Shown here: positions 33,953 through 43,113 of the stretch, one piece after another | Numbering within the stretch: the stretch's first letter is position 1 | Layout of the letters: the number at the start of each line of letters is the position of its first letter | NCBI RefSeq assembly: GCF_003854895.1 | Contig: NZ_CP033966.1 | Span: 496,001 to 560,000 of the forward strand | Reading direction: 5' to 3' | From: Pigmentiphaga sp. H8 | GTDB lineage: Bacteria; Pseudomonadota; Gammaproteobacteria; Burkholderiales; Burkholderiaceae_B | DNA length: 64,000 nt | Translations under genes and position numbers: made by a program | The notes under the pieces: generated by a model | What the model saw: the letters and a program-made list of their open reading frames with translations, nothing else | Database searches by the model: none | What the model was told of the DNA's origin: nothing

Positions 33953-34320
33953 GGCAGGGCGCTCAGGAAACCGTTGACCTGCGCCAGCACGTGGCCGGGA
34001 TCGCCCTCGGGATGGACGCGGATCATCACCTGACGGATGTTGGTGTTGTCGGAATTGGTGAAGACCTGTTCGCACTGCATGGCCTGGCCGCCCTGGGGGC
34101 AGGCGACCAACTGGCGGCCGGGGCTTGGCATGAGCCGGGCCAGGCGCAGTTCGGCCAACTGGTTCTCGGCCTCGACCAGCGCCAGCGACTTGGCGCGCAG
34201 CGCGGCATTGTTCTGCGCGATCAGGCCGACCGCCCGCACCGAAGCCGCCAGCGCCACACCCACGATGGCAAGGGCGACCAGCACTTCGACCAGGGTGAAG
34301 CCGGCGTCATTGGACCGCAT
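33949..34320 (-). CDS. gspI: Type II secretion minor pseudopilin GspI
   Basis: A 123-residue minor pseudopilin: MRSNDAG|FTLVEVLVALAIVGVALAAS is the cleavage site and membrane helix, followed by the short GspI domain (LAELRLARLMPSPG, VMIRVHPEGDP). It overlaps gspH by 14 bases and gspJ by 4, keeping the operon compact. It starts the tip complex with GspJ and GspK. Confidence 0.93.
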   Translation of the reverse strand: MRSNDAGFTLVEVLVALAIVGVALAASVRAVGLIAQNNAALRAKSLALVEAENQLAELRLARLMPSPGRQLVACPQGGQAMQCEQVFTNSDNTNIRQVMIRVHPEGDPGHVLAQVNGFLSALP

Positions 34321-34819
34321 AGCGTCCCGCCTCGTCGCGCAGGATGGTCACGATCGCATCGGCGTTGCGCAGCCGGACGATGAGCGGACCGGGGATCCAT
34401 TCCGACGTGAACACGGGCGGACCGGGCGGCTCCACCTGCACGGTGACCGGGCCGTCGGCCCAGCGCCGCGGGCGCAGCAGTTCGTCGCGGCCGAAGGTGT
34501 CCAGCGTGGTGGAGGAGGTACCGGCGGCCATGACCGCGCCTGGGGTCAGCGCGCGCGCGCGGCGGACGAAGCGATAGCCCTGTTCGTCCGCCTGCCAGGT
34601 GATGCGGCGGCCGTCGGCCCGGACTTCGCCCTGGGCCACCGAGAACAGCTGGGCCAGGCGCACGGCATCGTCCCTGAGCAGCTTGCGGCGGTCGGGGAAG
34701 GCCCGGATGGTCACGGCCGCTGCGGCGATGCCGACGATCACGACCACGACCATCAGTTCGATCAGCGTGAACCCCCGGGCGCGCCGGGGATCAGAGGTCC
34801 CAGGAACCGACGTCGGCAT
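34307..34819 (-). CDS. gspH: Type II secretion minor pseudopilin GspH
   Basis: A 170-residue pseudopilin: PRRARG|FTLIELMVVVVIVGIAAAAV, then the GspH domain (LRDDAVRLAQLFSVAQGEVRADGRRITW). I start at the ATG at 34819, which gives a normal-length leader and overlaps the end of gspG by 29 bases; an ATG at 34852 would give an unusually long leader. It joins the major pseudopilus to the tip. Confidence 0.9.
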   Translation of the reverse strand: MPTSVPGTSDPRRARGFTLIELMVVVVIVGIAAAAVTIRAFPDRRKLLRDDAVRLAQLFSVAQGEVRADGRRITWQADEQGYRFVRRARALTPGAVMAAGTSSTTLDTFGRDELLRPRRWADGPVTVQVEPPGPPVFTSEWIPGPLIVRLRNADAIVTILRDEAGRYAVQ

Positions 34820-35234
34820 TGGCGCTTTCGCCGCCGGGCTGGCCGTCGGCACCCAGCGAAAACACGTCGACGTCGGCGCCGTGTACGCCCGGGTTCAGGT
34901 ATTGGTACGGATTGCCCCAGGGGTCGGCGGGGAGGCGGTCCAGGTACTGCTTCCAGTTGGGAGGCACCTGTCCGGTCGCGGGCCGCTCGACCAGGGCGCG
35001 CAGGCCTTGCTCGGTCGTGGGGTAGCGGCCATTGTCCAGGCGGTATAGCTTCAGCGCCTGCATGATGCCGGAAATGTCCTGCCGGGCGGCAACGGCCCGG
35101 GCCTGGTCGGGCCGATCAAGCACCCGGGGCACGACCAGTGCCGCCAGAATGCCCAGGATGACCACGACGACCATGATCTCGATCAGGGTAAAGCCGGCCT
35201 GGCGCCGGGCGCGGATAGAGCGTGACCGTGTCAC
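34791..35234 (-). CDS. gspG: Type II secretion major pseudopilin GspG
   Basis: A 147-residue major pseudopilin: RRQAG|FTLIEIMVVVVILGILAALVVPRVL, LDNGRYPTTEQGLRAL, DPWGNPYQYLNPG and the acidic calcium-binding end GGESANADVGSWDL, all family signatures. It starts with GTG at 35234, with GGAG eight bases upstream. It is the first gene of the eleven-gene minus-strand operon gspGHIJKLMNDEF, and is divergent from gspC. Confidence 0.96.
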   Translation of the reverse strand: MTRSRSIRARRQAGFTLIEIMVVVVILGILAALVVPRVLDRPDQARAVAARQDISGIMQALKLYRLDNGRYPTTEQGLRALVERPATGQVPPNWKQYLDRLPADPWGNPYQYLNPGVHGADVDVFSLGADGQPGGESANADVGSWDL

Positions 35235-35379
35235 AGCGTAAACTCCGTGTCGTAATTTGCGGCACCTATTATCGCTGCTTTAGATGACAATTCATGATGC
35301 GGGTATCCCTGTCACATTCATCCCGCAAAATGGACCGTTTTGACCGGCCGCGCCAAGGCGGCCCCTGCCGGAGTCAGTG

Positions 35380-35817
35380 ATGCGGGTAATCCCCAGCCTC
35401 CCCCGATTGAGCACCTTCGTCGCGCTGCTCGCGCTCGCGGCGGGCATAGGCGTGTGGGGAGCCATCCTGCTCGCGCCGTCCCCCCCGCCCGCTCCACCCA
35501 CCGCGGTGATCGATGGCGCCCTGCAGACCGACACCGGTCCGGTGGCCGGCTGGTTCGGCACGGGGGCCGGGGCGAAGATCCAGGTGGTGGTGGCGGGCCT
35601 TATCGCCGCCGGGCCTCGCGGCTCCGCGGTCCTGGCCATAGACGGCCGCCCCGCCCGCGCCTATGCGGTCGGCACCCAACTGGCCGAAGGCGTGACCCTG
35701 GCCGAGGTCCTGGGCGGTGGCGTGGTGCTGGACCAGGGCGGCCAGCGCGTCGAAGTCCAGGCCACCAAGCTCCCCCCCGTGGACGGCATCCGGACGGTAG
35801 GCTCCGCCCGGCCGTGA
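35380..35817 (+). CDS. gspC: Type II secretion protein GspC, short form
   Basis: A 145-residue bitopic protein: membrane helix FVALLALAAGIGVWGAILLAP, a proline-rich linker and an HR domain (VVVAGLIAAGPRGSAVLAIDGRPARAYAVGTQLAEGVTLAEV). It ends right after the HR domain, without the PDZ or coiled-coil part that makes usual GspC about 270-300 residues. The ATG at 35380 has GGAG six bases upstream. It is divergent from gspG, unlike the normal gspC-D-E order, and should couple GspD to the inner platform. Confidence 0.82.
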   Translation: MRVIPSLPRLSTFVALLALAAGIGVWGAILLAPSPPPAPPTAVIDGALQTDTGPVAGWFGTGAGAKIQVVVAGLIAAGPRGSAVLAIDGRPARAYAVGTQLAEGVTLAEVLGGGVVLDQGGQRVEVQATKLPPVDGIRTVGSARP

Positions 35818-35920
35818 GACGGCCCGAGGGCAAAACGCAAGTTTCCGCCCCGCCTCTCGGCATGCCGCACAGTTGGCAGCCAGCGAGCAACGATGCTACG
35901 CCCCAAGACAGCGGCACTAG

Positions 35921-35999
35921 ACCCAGGATGCGGTGGATCCGGCTCCGCCGGTCCACCCGCATCGCCCCCTGGGGGGCGCGCGTCAGCGCGTAGGGGGGG

Positions 36000-36005
<6 letters not shown>
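35921..36005 (-). repeat. 85-bp dispersed palindromic repeat, copy B (3' end of hppD)
   Basis: The second copy of the element at 4966-5050, same length and orientation. It begins, on the minus strand, with the last Leu codon and TAA stop of hppD, exactly as copy A does for kynA. The central hairpin (35928-35962) has outer arms ATGCGG and CCGCAT in place of GCAC and GTGC, so pairing is kept while sequence differs. It lies between hppD and the convergent gspC. Confidence 0.75.
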
Positions 36006-37103
<1,098 letters not shown>

Positions 37104-37258
37104 GGCTGTCTCCGCTGTGGCGCCGCGCGCCTCTGATCGAAAGGAATCTCAGACGGAATTGTAGGAACGATCGCGAGGCGAATGATTCCAAAGATTGCTC
37201 ATGGAGCGGTTGGTTTTGAAATAAAATTGCTTAAAGCGTTTTATGATTGGTTAATCAT
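37104..37258. promoter_or_regulatory. hpd / AsnC divergent control region
   Basis: A 153-base region between two divergent genes; the distal half is AT-rich (37210-37256). A perfect dyad ATGATT-GGTT-AATCAT (37243-37258) overlaps the start codon of the regulator, a good place for autorepression. I could not pick a convincing -10/-35 pair in either direction. Confidence 0.45.
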
Positions 37259-37748
37259 GCCCGAAGTCGAATTGGACCGCACGGATCGGCGAATCCTGGA
37301 GGAATTGCAGCGTGACGGCCGGCTGACCAACCAGGAGCTGGCCGAACGCGTGGCGCTGTCGCCCAGCCCTTGCCTGAGGCGCGTCCGGCGCCTGGAGGCC
37401 AGCGGCGTGATCCGCCAGTACGTCGCCATCGTCGATGCCGAGAAAGTGGGCCTGGGCCTGCTGGCTTACATCAGCGTGCGGCTTCAGAAGCACATGGACG
37501 GCGGCCACGCGCCCATCGAGCAATTCGCCCGCGACGTCCTGGGCTGGCCCGAGGTCGTGGCCTGCTACGCGATGACGGGTGACATGGATTACCTGCTGCG
37601 CGTGCAGGTCGTCGATCTGGCGCATTTCTCGCGTTTTTCCATGGATACCCTGATGAAACATCCCGCGGTCGTGGATATGCGCTCCAGCTTTGCGCTCAAG
37701 AAGATCAAGGACGTGCCGCAAGCCATCGGTCCGGCGAATCCGCGCTGA
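37257..37748 (+). CDS. AsnC/Lrp-family regulator beside hpd
   Basis: A 163-residue Lrp/AsnC regulator: HTH in LDRTDRRILEELQRDGRLTN and SPSPCLRRVRRLEASGVI, then the RAM domain with YISVRLQKH, VVACYAMTGDMDYLLRV. The ATG at 37257 fits the family start; the frame upstream is AT-rich leader. It is divergent from hpd and probably senses an aromatic amino acid or keto acid (inference). A GntR gene follows after 21 bases in the same direction, so the two may be cotranscribed. Confidence 0.88.
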   Translation: MPEVELDRTDRRILEELQRDGRLTNQELAERVALSPSPCLRRVRRLEASGVIRQYVAIVDAEKVGLGLLAYISVRLQKHMDGGHAPIEQFARDVLGWPEVVACYAMTGDMDYLLRVQVVDLAHFSRFSMDTLMKHPAVVDMRSSFALKKIKDVPQAIGPANPR

Positions 37749-37769
37749 AAAGTACGATAGGATGAAAGC

Positions 37770-38558
37770 ATGAGTACCGAGGGCAACCAGTTCAAGCTCG
37801 ACCCCAAGAGCCGGATTTCGCTATATGTGCAGTTGGCGGATGCCCTGCGCACCAAGATCACCGCTGGCGAGTGGCCGGTCGGCTACCAGCTTCCCCGTTA
37901 CGAGGTGCTGGCCGAGCAATACCAGGTCGCGCGGATCACCGTCCGCCAGGCGGTGAATGTGCTGGTCCAGGAAAACGTGCTGGTCTCGAACCGCGGGCGC
38001 GGCACGTTCGTGTGCGAGGTTCCGGGCGCCGCGCCCGGGCATTTGCGCACGCCCATCGCGGGCCTGTCGCCGCGCGCCGGCGGCTTTTCCATCGTCGTGC
38101 ACGAGGTGGTGCACGATGCCGTCCTGCCGCCGGAGCTGGTCGCCAGCGGCAACTTCTACGATTCCTATGTGGAAGTGATCAAGACGCACGTGCGGGAAGG
38201 CAAGCCCATCGGTGTCTACAACATGTTCGTGGCCCGCCACTTGTACGAGCGCTTCCCCGGCGGGGCCGCGGCCTCCGAGCTGCTGCTGCAGCTTGCCCTG
38301 CAGCACGCCGAGGAAGACATCGATCATTCCTACCAGACCATCAGCATCGAGACGGCCGACATGGTGCTGGCCAGGAAGCTCGACTGTCCCTACGGCGCTC
38401 CGGTGGCCAAGCTGGTCCGCAAGCTGATGACCACGGATTCGCGGGTGCTGACGGCCGGTATTTCCTACTACCCGGGCGACGTGTTCCTGATGGACATCGT
38501 CATTCCCAAGGACGTGCTGGTCGCCCACCGGCCGGCCGCGGTGCTGGCGCCCGGCTAG
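37770..38558 (+). CDS. GntR-family regulator with UTRA domain (HutC type)
   Basis: A 262-residue GntR regulator: winged HTH at residues 15-80 (ISLYVQLADALRTKI, ITVRQAVNVLVQENVLVSNRGRGTFV) and a UTRA effector domain at about 100-255. UTRA proteins usually repress transport and catabolism operons and are released by a pathway metabolite. It converges on the CoA-dependent operon at 38566-44079 with 7 bases between, and is the best candidate to bind the nested palindrome upstream of that operon. Confidence 0.88.
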   Translation: MSTEGNQFKLDPKSRISLYVQLADALRTKITAGEWPVGYQLPRYEVLAEQYQVARITVRQAVNVLVQENVLVSNRGRGTFVCEVPGAAPGHLRTPIAGLSPRAGGFSIVVHEVVHDAVLPPELVASGNFYDSYVEVIKTHVREGKPIGVYNMFVARHLYERFPGGAAASELLLQLALQHAEEDIDHSYQTISIETADMVLARKLDCPYGAPVAKLVRKLMTTDSRVLTAGISYYPGDVFLMDIVIPKDVLVAHRPAAVLAPG

Positions 38559-38565
38559 CCGCGGT

Positions 38566-39540
38566 TCAGGCGGCGCCTACCTGCAGCAGCAGCTTGCCGC
38601 TGTGGTCGCCCTGTTCCATGTCGCGGTGGGCCTGGCTGGCCTGGGCCAACGGGTAGGTCTGGTGCACCCGGGTCTGGATGCGATCGCCCACCAGCGGCCA
38701 GACGACCTTCTTCAACGCCTGCGCCACCAGCGCCTTCCTGGCGGCCGGCAGGGGACGCATCATGGCGCCGGTCACGCGCGCTTCCTTCTGCATGACCGCG
38801 CGCAGCGACAAGGACACCGGCGCGGTACCCGAGGACAGGTGCAGGATGCGGCCGCCATAGGCCAGCGCGGCCAGGTTCTGCTCCATGTGCCGTCCGCCCG
38901 ACATGTCGAGGATCACGTCCACCGGCGTGCCGGCTTCCTGCAACAGTTGGGCGAAGGGTTCGGTCTTGTAGTTGAAGGCGCGGCGGGCGCCCAGGCTCAG
39001 CGCCAGGGCGCATTTTTCGGCGCTGCCGCTGGTGGCGTAGACCGGATGGCCCAGCGCCGACAGCAACTGGACGGCGAACACGCCCACGCCGCTGGTCGCG
39101 CCGTGGATGAGCACCGATTCGCCCACTTGCAGCGCCGCCAGCGAAAAGAAGTTGTACCAGGTGGTGAAGGCCGCTTCGGGCAGGCAGGCGGCCTGCTGCA
39201 GCGTCAGGCCGGCGGGGACCGGCAGCACCTGCTGCCAGTGGGTGGCGACGTATTCGGCATAGCCGCCGCCGTTGACCAGCGCGCACACCTGCATGCCGAC
39301 CTCGAGCCCGCGCACCAGCGATCCCACGGCGTGCACCGTGCCGGATACCTCCAGGCCGGGAATGTCGGACTCGTGGTCGTTGGGGCCGCGCGAGCGTTGG
39401 CCGCAGTCGTGGCGGTTGACGCCGGCCCATGCAACCTTGACCACCACCTCGTCGGCGGCCGGCTGGGGGATGTCGCACCGGGCGGGAACCAGGACCTCGG
39501 GCCCTCCGGCCCGCGAAATGATGATCGCGTCTTGCTGCAT
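38566..39540 (-). CDS. Zinc-independent quinone oxidoreductase-like alcohol dehydrogenase (MDR family)
   Basis: A 324-residue medium-chain dehydrogenase/reductase. GLEVSGTVHAVGS and the NAD(P) Rossmann motif GATSGVGVFAVQL (about 145-157) are typical of the quinone oxidoreductase/crotonyl-CoA-reductase branch; the zinc-ligand cysteine cluster of alcohol dehydrogenases is absent. The ATG at 39540 begins MQQDAIIISRAGGPEVL. It is the last gene of the operon and may reduce an enone or enoyl intermediate. Confidence 0.88.
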   Translation of the reverse strand: MQQDAIIISRAGGPEVLVPARCDIPQPAADEVVVKVAWAGVNRHDCGQRSRGPNDHESDIPGLEVSGTVHAVGSLVRGLEVGMQVCALVNGGGYAEYVATHWQQVLPVPAGLTLQQAACLPEAAFTTWYNFFSLAALQVGESVLIHGATSGVGVFAVQLLSALGHPVYATSGSAEKCALALSLGARRAFNYKTEPFAQLLQEAGTPVDVILDMSGGRHMEQNLAALAYGGRILHLSSGTAPVSLSLRAVMQKEARVTGAMMRPLPAARKALVAQALKKVVWPLVGDRIQTRVHQTYPLAQASQAHRDMEQGDHSGKLLLQVGAA

Positions 39541-39562
39541 GATGGGATTCTCGTAGGGGGGA

Positions 39563-40774
39563 TCAGAGGGACAGCTCGGCTTGCAGTCTATCAAGTTCGT
39601 CGTCCCCGCATTGCAGCAGGTCGGCCAGGATCTCGCGCGCCTGCGAGCCCAGTGCGGGACTGGGCTGGTAGGGCGGTGGTGCCTGGTCGAGGAACCGCAG
39701 CGGCGTCTCGGGTACGAGAATGCGGCCGTAGACGGGATGGTCGATGTGGCGCAGGGCGCCGCGCGCGTGCAGGTGCGGGTCGTCCACCACGTCCAGCAGC
39801 TCCTGTACCGGCGCGCAGGGCACGGTCCGCGCGCGCAGCCGGGACAGCAGCTCGGCATTGTCCAGGCGCCGGGTAACGGCGCCCAGCGCCTCGTCCAGTT
39901 CGTCCATGTGGCGCGCACGCAGATCGCGCGTGGCGTAGCGGGGATCGGCGGCCAGTTCGTCCAGGTCCAGCGCGGCCACCAGCGCGCGCCAGTGCTTCTC
40001 GTTGGTGGTGATGATGGCGACGTGGCCGTCGGCCGACGGATAGACGTTGTAGGGCGCGAGGCCCATGCCGCCGTGCCGGTTGCCGGTGCGCTGCGGCTTG
40101 CGGCTGCCGCGGCGCAGGCCGCCCAGGTTGGAGGCCAGCGACGGATAGACCGCCTCCATCATCGATACCTCCACGCGCCCGCCCGCGCCGGTGCGTTCGC
40201 GCCGCAGCAAGGCCGTGACGATGGCGCCGTACAGGTGAATGCCGGCCATGAAGTCGCAGACGGCCGGGCCGGCCTTGACCGGGTCGCCGTCCGGCTGGCC
40301 GGTGCTGCTCAGGACGCCCGACATGGCCTGTACCGCGAGGTCCATCGCGGGGTAGTCGCGGTAGGGGCCGCTGCTGCCGTAGCCGGAACTCGATGCGTAG
40401 ATGAGCCGGGGATTGGCCGCCATCAGCGAATCGGCGCCCAGGCCCAGCCGCTCCATGGCGCTGGGCGTGAAGTTCTCGACCAGCACGTCGGCGCGGGCGG
40501 CCAGGCGCCGCAGTACCGCGCGGCCGGCCTCGGTCTTCAGGTCCAGGCAAAGCGAACGCTTGTTGGCGTTGAACATGGCGAACGGCACCGTCACCACGTC
40601 GTCGGGCAGCGTTTCGCGCTTGCGCAGGTGCTCGCCGCCGGGCGGCTCGATCTTGACGATGTCCGCGCCGGCCCGCGCCATCAGGAAGGTGGCGTAGGGG
40701 CCGTTGTAGATCTGGGTCAGGTCCAGCACCGTGATGCCGGCCAGGGGCTGGGGCATGCCGCCGTCATTGTTCAT
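39563..40774 (-). CDS. CaiB/BaiF-family CoA transferase (class III)
   Basis: A 403-residue class III CoA transferase: GITVLDLTQIYNGPYAT, GADIVKIEPPGGEHLR, VLVENFTPSAMERLGLG, and the catalytic Asp145 in YPAMDLAVQAMSG. These enzymes move CoA from one acyl-CoA to a free acid and so activate carboxylates without ATP. It overlaps the DUF35 gene by 11 bases. It probably activates the substrate of this operon. Confidence 0.93.
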   Translation of the reverse strand: MNNDGGMPQPLAGITVLDLTQIYNGPYATFLMARAGADIVKIEPPGGEHLRKRETLPDDVVTVPFAMFNANKRSLCLDLKTEAGRAVLRRLAARADVLVENFTPSAMERLGLGADSLMAANPRLIYASSSGYGSSGPYRDYPAMDLAVQAMSGVLSSTGQPDGDPVKAGPAVCDFMAGIHLYGAIVTALLRRERTGAGGRVEVSMMEAVYPSLASNLGGLRRGSRKPQRTGNRHGGMGLAPYNVYPSADGHVAIITTNEKHWRALVAALDLDELAADPRYATRDLRARHMDELDEALGAVTRRLDNAELLSRLRARTVPCAPVQELLDVVDDPHLHARGALRHIDHPVYGRILVPETPLRFLDQAPPPYQPSPALGSQAREILADLLQCGDDELDRLQAELSL

Positions 40775-41180
40775 GCCGGTCCTCCCGCCCCGCGGGTTCG
40801 AAGCGCGCCACCGCGTAGTCGTCCTGGGCCTCGATCCGCAAACGCAGCGGCATGTCGGCGCGCAGGGCCGATTCGTCGCAGAGGACGTTGGAGATCATGC
40901 GCGGCCCTTCGTCCAGCTCCACGATCGCCACGTTGTAGGGCACGCGCGATTCGAAGGCGGGATGGTGGGCGCTGCGATAGATCACCCAGCTGACGAGGCG
41001 GGCGCCGCCGGCCGCGGGCACGAAGCGCACGTCGTCGCCCAGGCAGTGCGGGCAGTGGTCGCGCGCCGGCAGCCAGCGGTGGCCTTGCCCGCATTGCTGG
41101 AACAGCAGCGTGCCGGCCTTCAGGCCATCCCAGAACGGGCGATTGGTCTCGGTGATGTCGGGCAGGGGGAATTCGGTCAT
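40764..41180 (-). CDS. DUF35 OB-fold/zinc-ribbon acyl-CoA-binding protein
   Basis: A 138-residue protein with an N-terminal helix (NRPFWDGLKAGTLLFQQC), a rubredoxin-like zinc ribbon (CGQGHRWLPARDHCPHC) and an OB-fold domain (VSWVIYRSAHHPAFESRVPYNVAIVELDEGPRM). DUF35 proteins pair with thiolase-like partners. In steroid degradation the ChsH2 DUF35 domain and the Ltp2 thiolase-like protein form an aldolase. Here it starts (41180) overlapping the stop of the thiolase-like gene, so such a complex is likely. Confidence 0.88.
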   Translation of the reverse strand: MTEFPLPDITETNRPFWDGLKAGTLLFQQCGQGHRWLPARDHCPHCLGDDVRFVPAAGGARLVSWVIYRSAHHPAFESRVPYNVAIVELDEGPRMISNVLCDESALRADMPLRLRIEAQDDYAVARFEPAGREDRHEQ

Positions 41181-42307
41181 GGCTGGCTGCCTAGAATGAG
41201 CGTGCTGTGGGTATGCATGGTGCCGCCCTGGTTGCTGACGAGGCAGGTGTCGGCGCCGGGCACCTGCAGCGTGGCCTGTCCGCGAATCTGCCGCACGCCC
41301 TCGATGACCAACTGCATGCCGGGCATGCCTGTCTCGGACAGCAGGCCGCCGCTGGTGTTGAGCGGCAGATCGCCGCCGATCTCGATGCGGCCGTCGGCCA
41401 CGAACCGGCCGCCCTCGCCCTTCCTGCAGAAACCGTAGTCCTCGAGCGTCATCAGCGCGGTGATGGTGAAGCAGTCGTAGATCTGCGCGACATCGATATC
41501 CTTGGGCGCGAGCCCCGCCATGGCGAAGGCGGTGCGGCCGGAGACGACCGCTTCGGTCGAGGTCAGCGTGGGCCGCTGCGCCACTTCCCACGAGGTCTGG
41601 CCCTGGCCGAAGCCCAGGATGGGGACGGCGTTGGGCACGCCCAGCGCGCGGGCGCGCGCCGCGCTCATCACGACCACCGCCGCGCCGCCGTCGGAAACCA
41701 GGCAGCAATCGTCGCGGCGCAGCGGATCGATCTGCATGGGCGAGGCCATGTAGTCGTCCAGCGAAATGGCCGCGCGCAATTGCGCGTCGGGATTGGCCGC
41801 GCCGTGGCGCCGGCAGGCCTTGGCGATGGCGCCAAGGTCCTCGGGGCGGGTGCCGTGTTCGATCATGTGCCGGCGCTGGATCATCGCGTAGCCGGCGGCG
41901 GTGGAGAACCATCCATAGACGGCGTCGTCGCCGCGCGGCCGGGCGTAGACGGCGCGATTGCCGGTGCGCGGGTTGTCCGCGTAGCAGACCAGGGCGGCTT
42001 CGCACTGGCCCGCCTCGATCGCCATGGCGGCCTGCGAGATCAGTGCGACGTTGGCCGCGCCGCCCTGGTCCCAGGCGCCGCCCAGCTTCGGGCGCAGGCC
42101 CATGGCCTCGGCCAGTTTCTGGCCGTACATGAACTCGCGCGCCGAGGTCGGCACCTTGACGAACAGGGCGTCGATGACATCCTTGCCGACGTTGGCGTCG
42201 GCCAGCGCGTTGCGGCAGGCCTCGACGTTCAGGCTGACGGTCGAGCGGCCGGGCAGCTTGCCGTAACGGGTGTGCCCGATCCCGGCGATGACGTACTTTC
42301 CTCTCAT
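41177..42307 (-). CDS. Thiolase-like protein (lipid-transfer protein/aldolase family)
   Basis: A 376-residue SCP2-thiolase-superfamily protein (MRGKYVIAGIGHTRYGKLPGRS, DQGGAANVALISQAAMAIEAG, YDCFTITALMTLEDYGFC, NTSGGLLSETGMPGM). The position of the thiolase nucleophilic cysteine is Gly/Ala (DQGGAANVAL), so it is not a normal acetyl-CoA acetyltransferase. With the coupled DUF35 gene it resembles the Ltp2-ChsH2 retro-aldolase pair, which cleaves a beta-hydroxyacyl-CoA side chain. Substrate unknown. Confidence 0.87.
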   Translation of the reverse strand: MRGKYVIAGIGHTRYGKLPGRSTVSLNVEACRNALADANVGKDVIDALFVKVPTSAREFMYGQKLAEAMGLRPKLGGAWDQGGAANVALISQAAMAIEAGQCEAALVCYADNPRTGNRAVYARPRGDDAVYGWFSTAAGYAMIQRRHMIEHGTRPEDLGAIAKACRRHGAANPDAQLRAAISLDDYMASPMQIDPLRRDDCCLVSDGGAAVVVMSAARARALGVPNAVPILGFGQGQTSWEVAQRPTLTSTEAVVSGRTAFAMAGLAPKDIDVAQIYDCFTITALMTLEDYGFCRKGEGGRFVADGRIEIGGDLPLNTSGGLLSETGMPGMQLVIEGVRQIRGQATLQVPGADTCLVSNQGGTMHTHSTLILGSQP

Positions 42308-42323
42308 GGGGCTTCCTGTGGCG

Positions 42324-43100
42324 TCAGCGTGCGTTGAACCGGGCCGGACGCTTTTCCTTGAAGGCCAGGCGGCCTTCGGCGGCGTCCTCGGTGGCCGAGA
42401 GCATGCGGTTGTACAACTGCTCCATGCGCAGTCCCACGTTCAGGTCCATGCTGCCGGCGCGCAGCGCCAGCTCCTTGGCGGCCTGCACGGCCAGCGGCGC
42501 GTTGGCGGCGATGCGCTCGGCGATCTTCATGGCTTCCGGCATCAATTGCGCGGGCTCGACCTGGCGGTTGACCAGGCCCCAGCGTTCGGCGGTGGCGGCG
42601 TCGAAGGCGTCGCCGGTCAGCAGGAACTCCATCGCGATGGCGCGGGGCAGCTGTTCGATCACGCGCTGCGTGCCGCCGTTGGCGGCGATCACGCCGCGCT
42701 TGACCTCGGACAGGCCGAAGGTCGCATGCGGCACGGCCAGGCGGATGTCGGTCGCCAGCAGCAAGGTCATCCCGCCGCCCAGGCAATAGCCGTTGACCGC
42801 GGCGATCACCGGCTTCCACATCTCCAGCCCGCGATTGAGCAGCATGCCCTGCTGGGTCAGCCAGAACTCCGACAACTGCGGCGGATTGCCGATGAAGGTC
42901 TTGAGGTCCGCGCCCGTGCTGAAGGATTTTTCTCCGGCGCCGGTGATGACGATGGCGCGCACGGCGGTGTCGTCGCGCATTTGCGCCCAGGCGTCGGACA
43001 GGCCGCGATAGTGCTCCGCGTCCATGGCGTTGAGCTTCTCGGGGCGATTGATGGTGATGATGCCGACCCCGCGGTCGGTCTTCTGGGTGTCGATGGACAT
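42324..43100 (-). CDS. Enoyl-CoA hydratase/isomerase (crotonase) family protein
   Basis: A 258-residue crotonase: INRPEKLNAMDAEHYRGL, SFSTGADLKTFIG (first oxyanion-hole segment), PVIAAVNGYCLGGGMTLLLATDIRLA (second), FGLSEVKRGVIAANGGTQRV. The usual second glutamate loop is EVKRGVIAANGG rather than PEV.LGLIPG.GG, so it may be a hydratase with altered substrate or an isomerase. Start ATG 43100. In the operon it likely hydrates an enoyl-CoA to the beta-hydroxyacyl-CoA cleaved by the thiolase-like/DUF35 pair. Confidence 0.9.
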   Translation of the reverse strand: MSIDTQKTDRGVGIITINRPEKLNAMDAEHYRGLSDAWAQMRDDTAVRAIVITGAGEKSFSTGADLKTFIGNPPQLSEFWLTQQGMLLNRGLEMWKPVIAAVNGYCLGGGMTLLLATDIRLAVPHATFGLSEVKRGVIAANGGTQRVIEQLPRAIAMEFLLTGDAFDAATAERWGLVNRQVEPAQLMPEAMKIAERIAANAPLAVQAAKELALRAGSMDLNVGLRMEQLYNRMLSATEDAAEGRLAFKEKRPARFNAR

Positions 43101-43113
43101 GGATGCTCCGGGG

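Noticed and set aside
41177..42307. Acetyl-CoA acetyltransferase for the thiolase-like gene
   Set aside because: The nucleophilic cysteine position is Gly/Ala, and the coupled DUF35 gene favours a non-thiolytic role.
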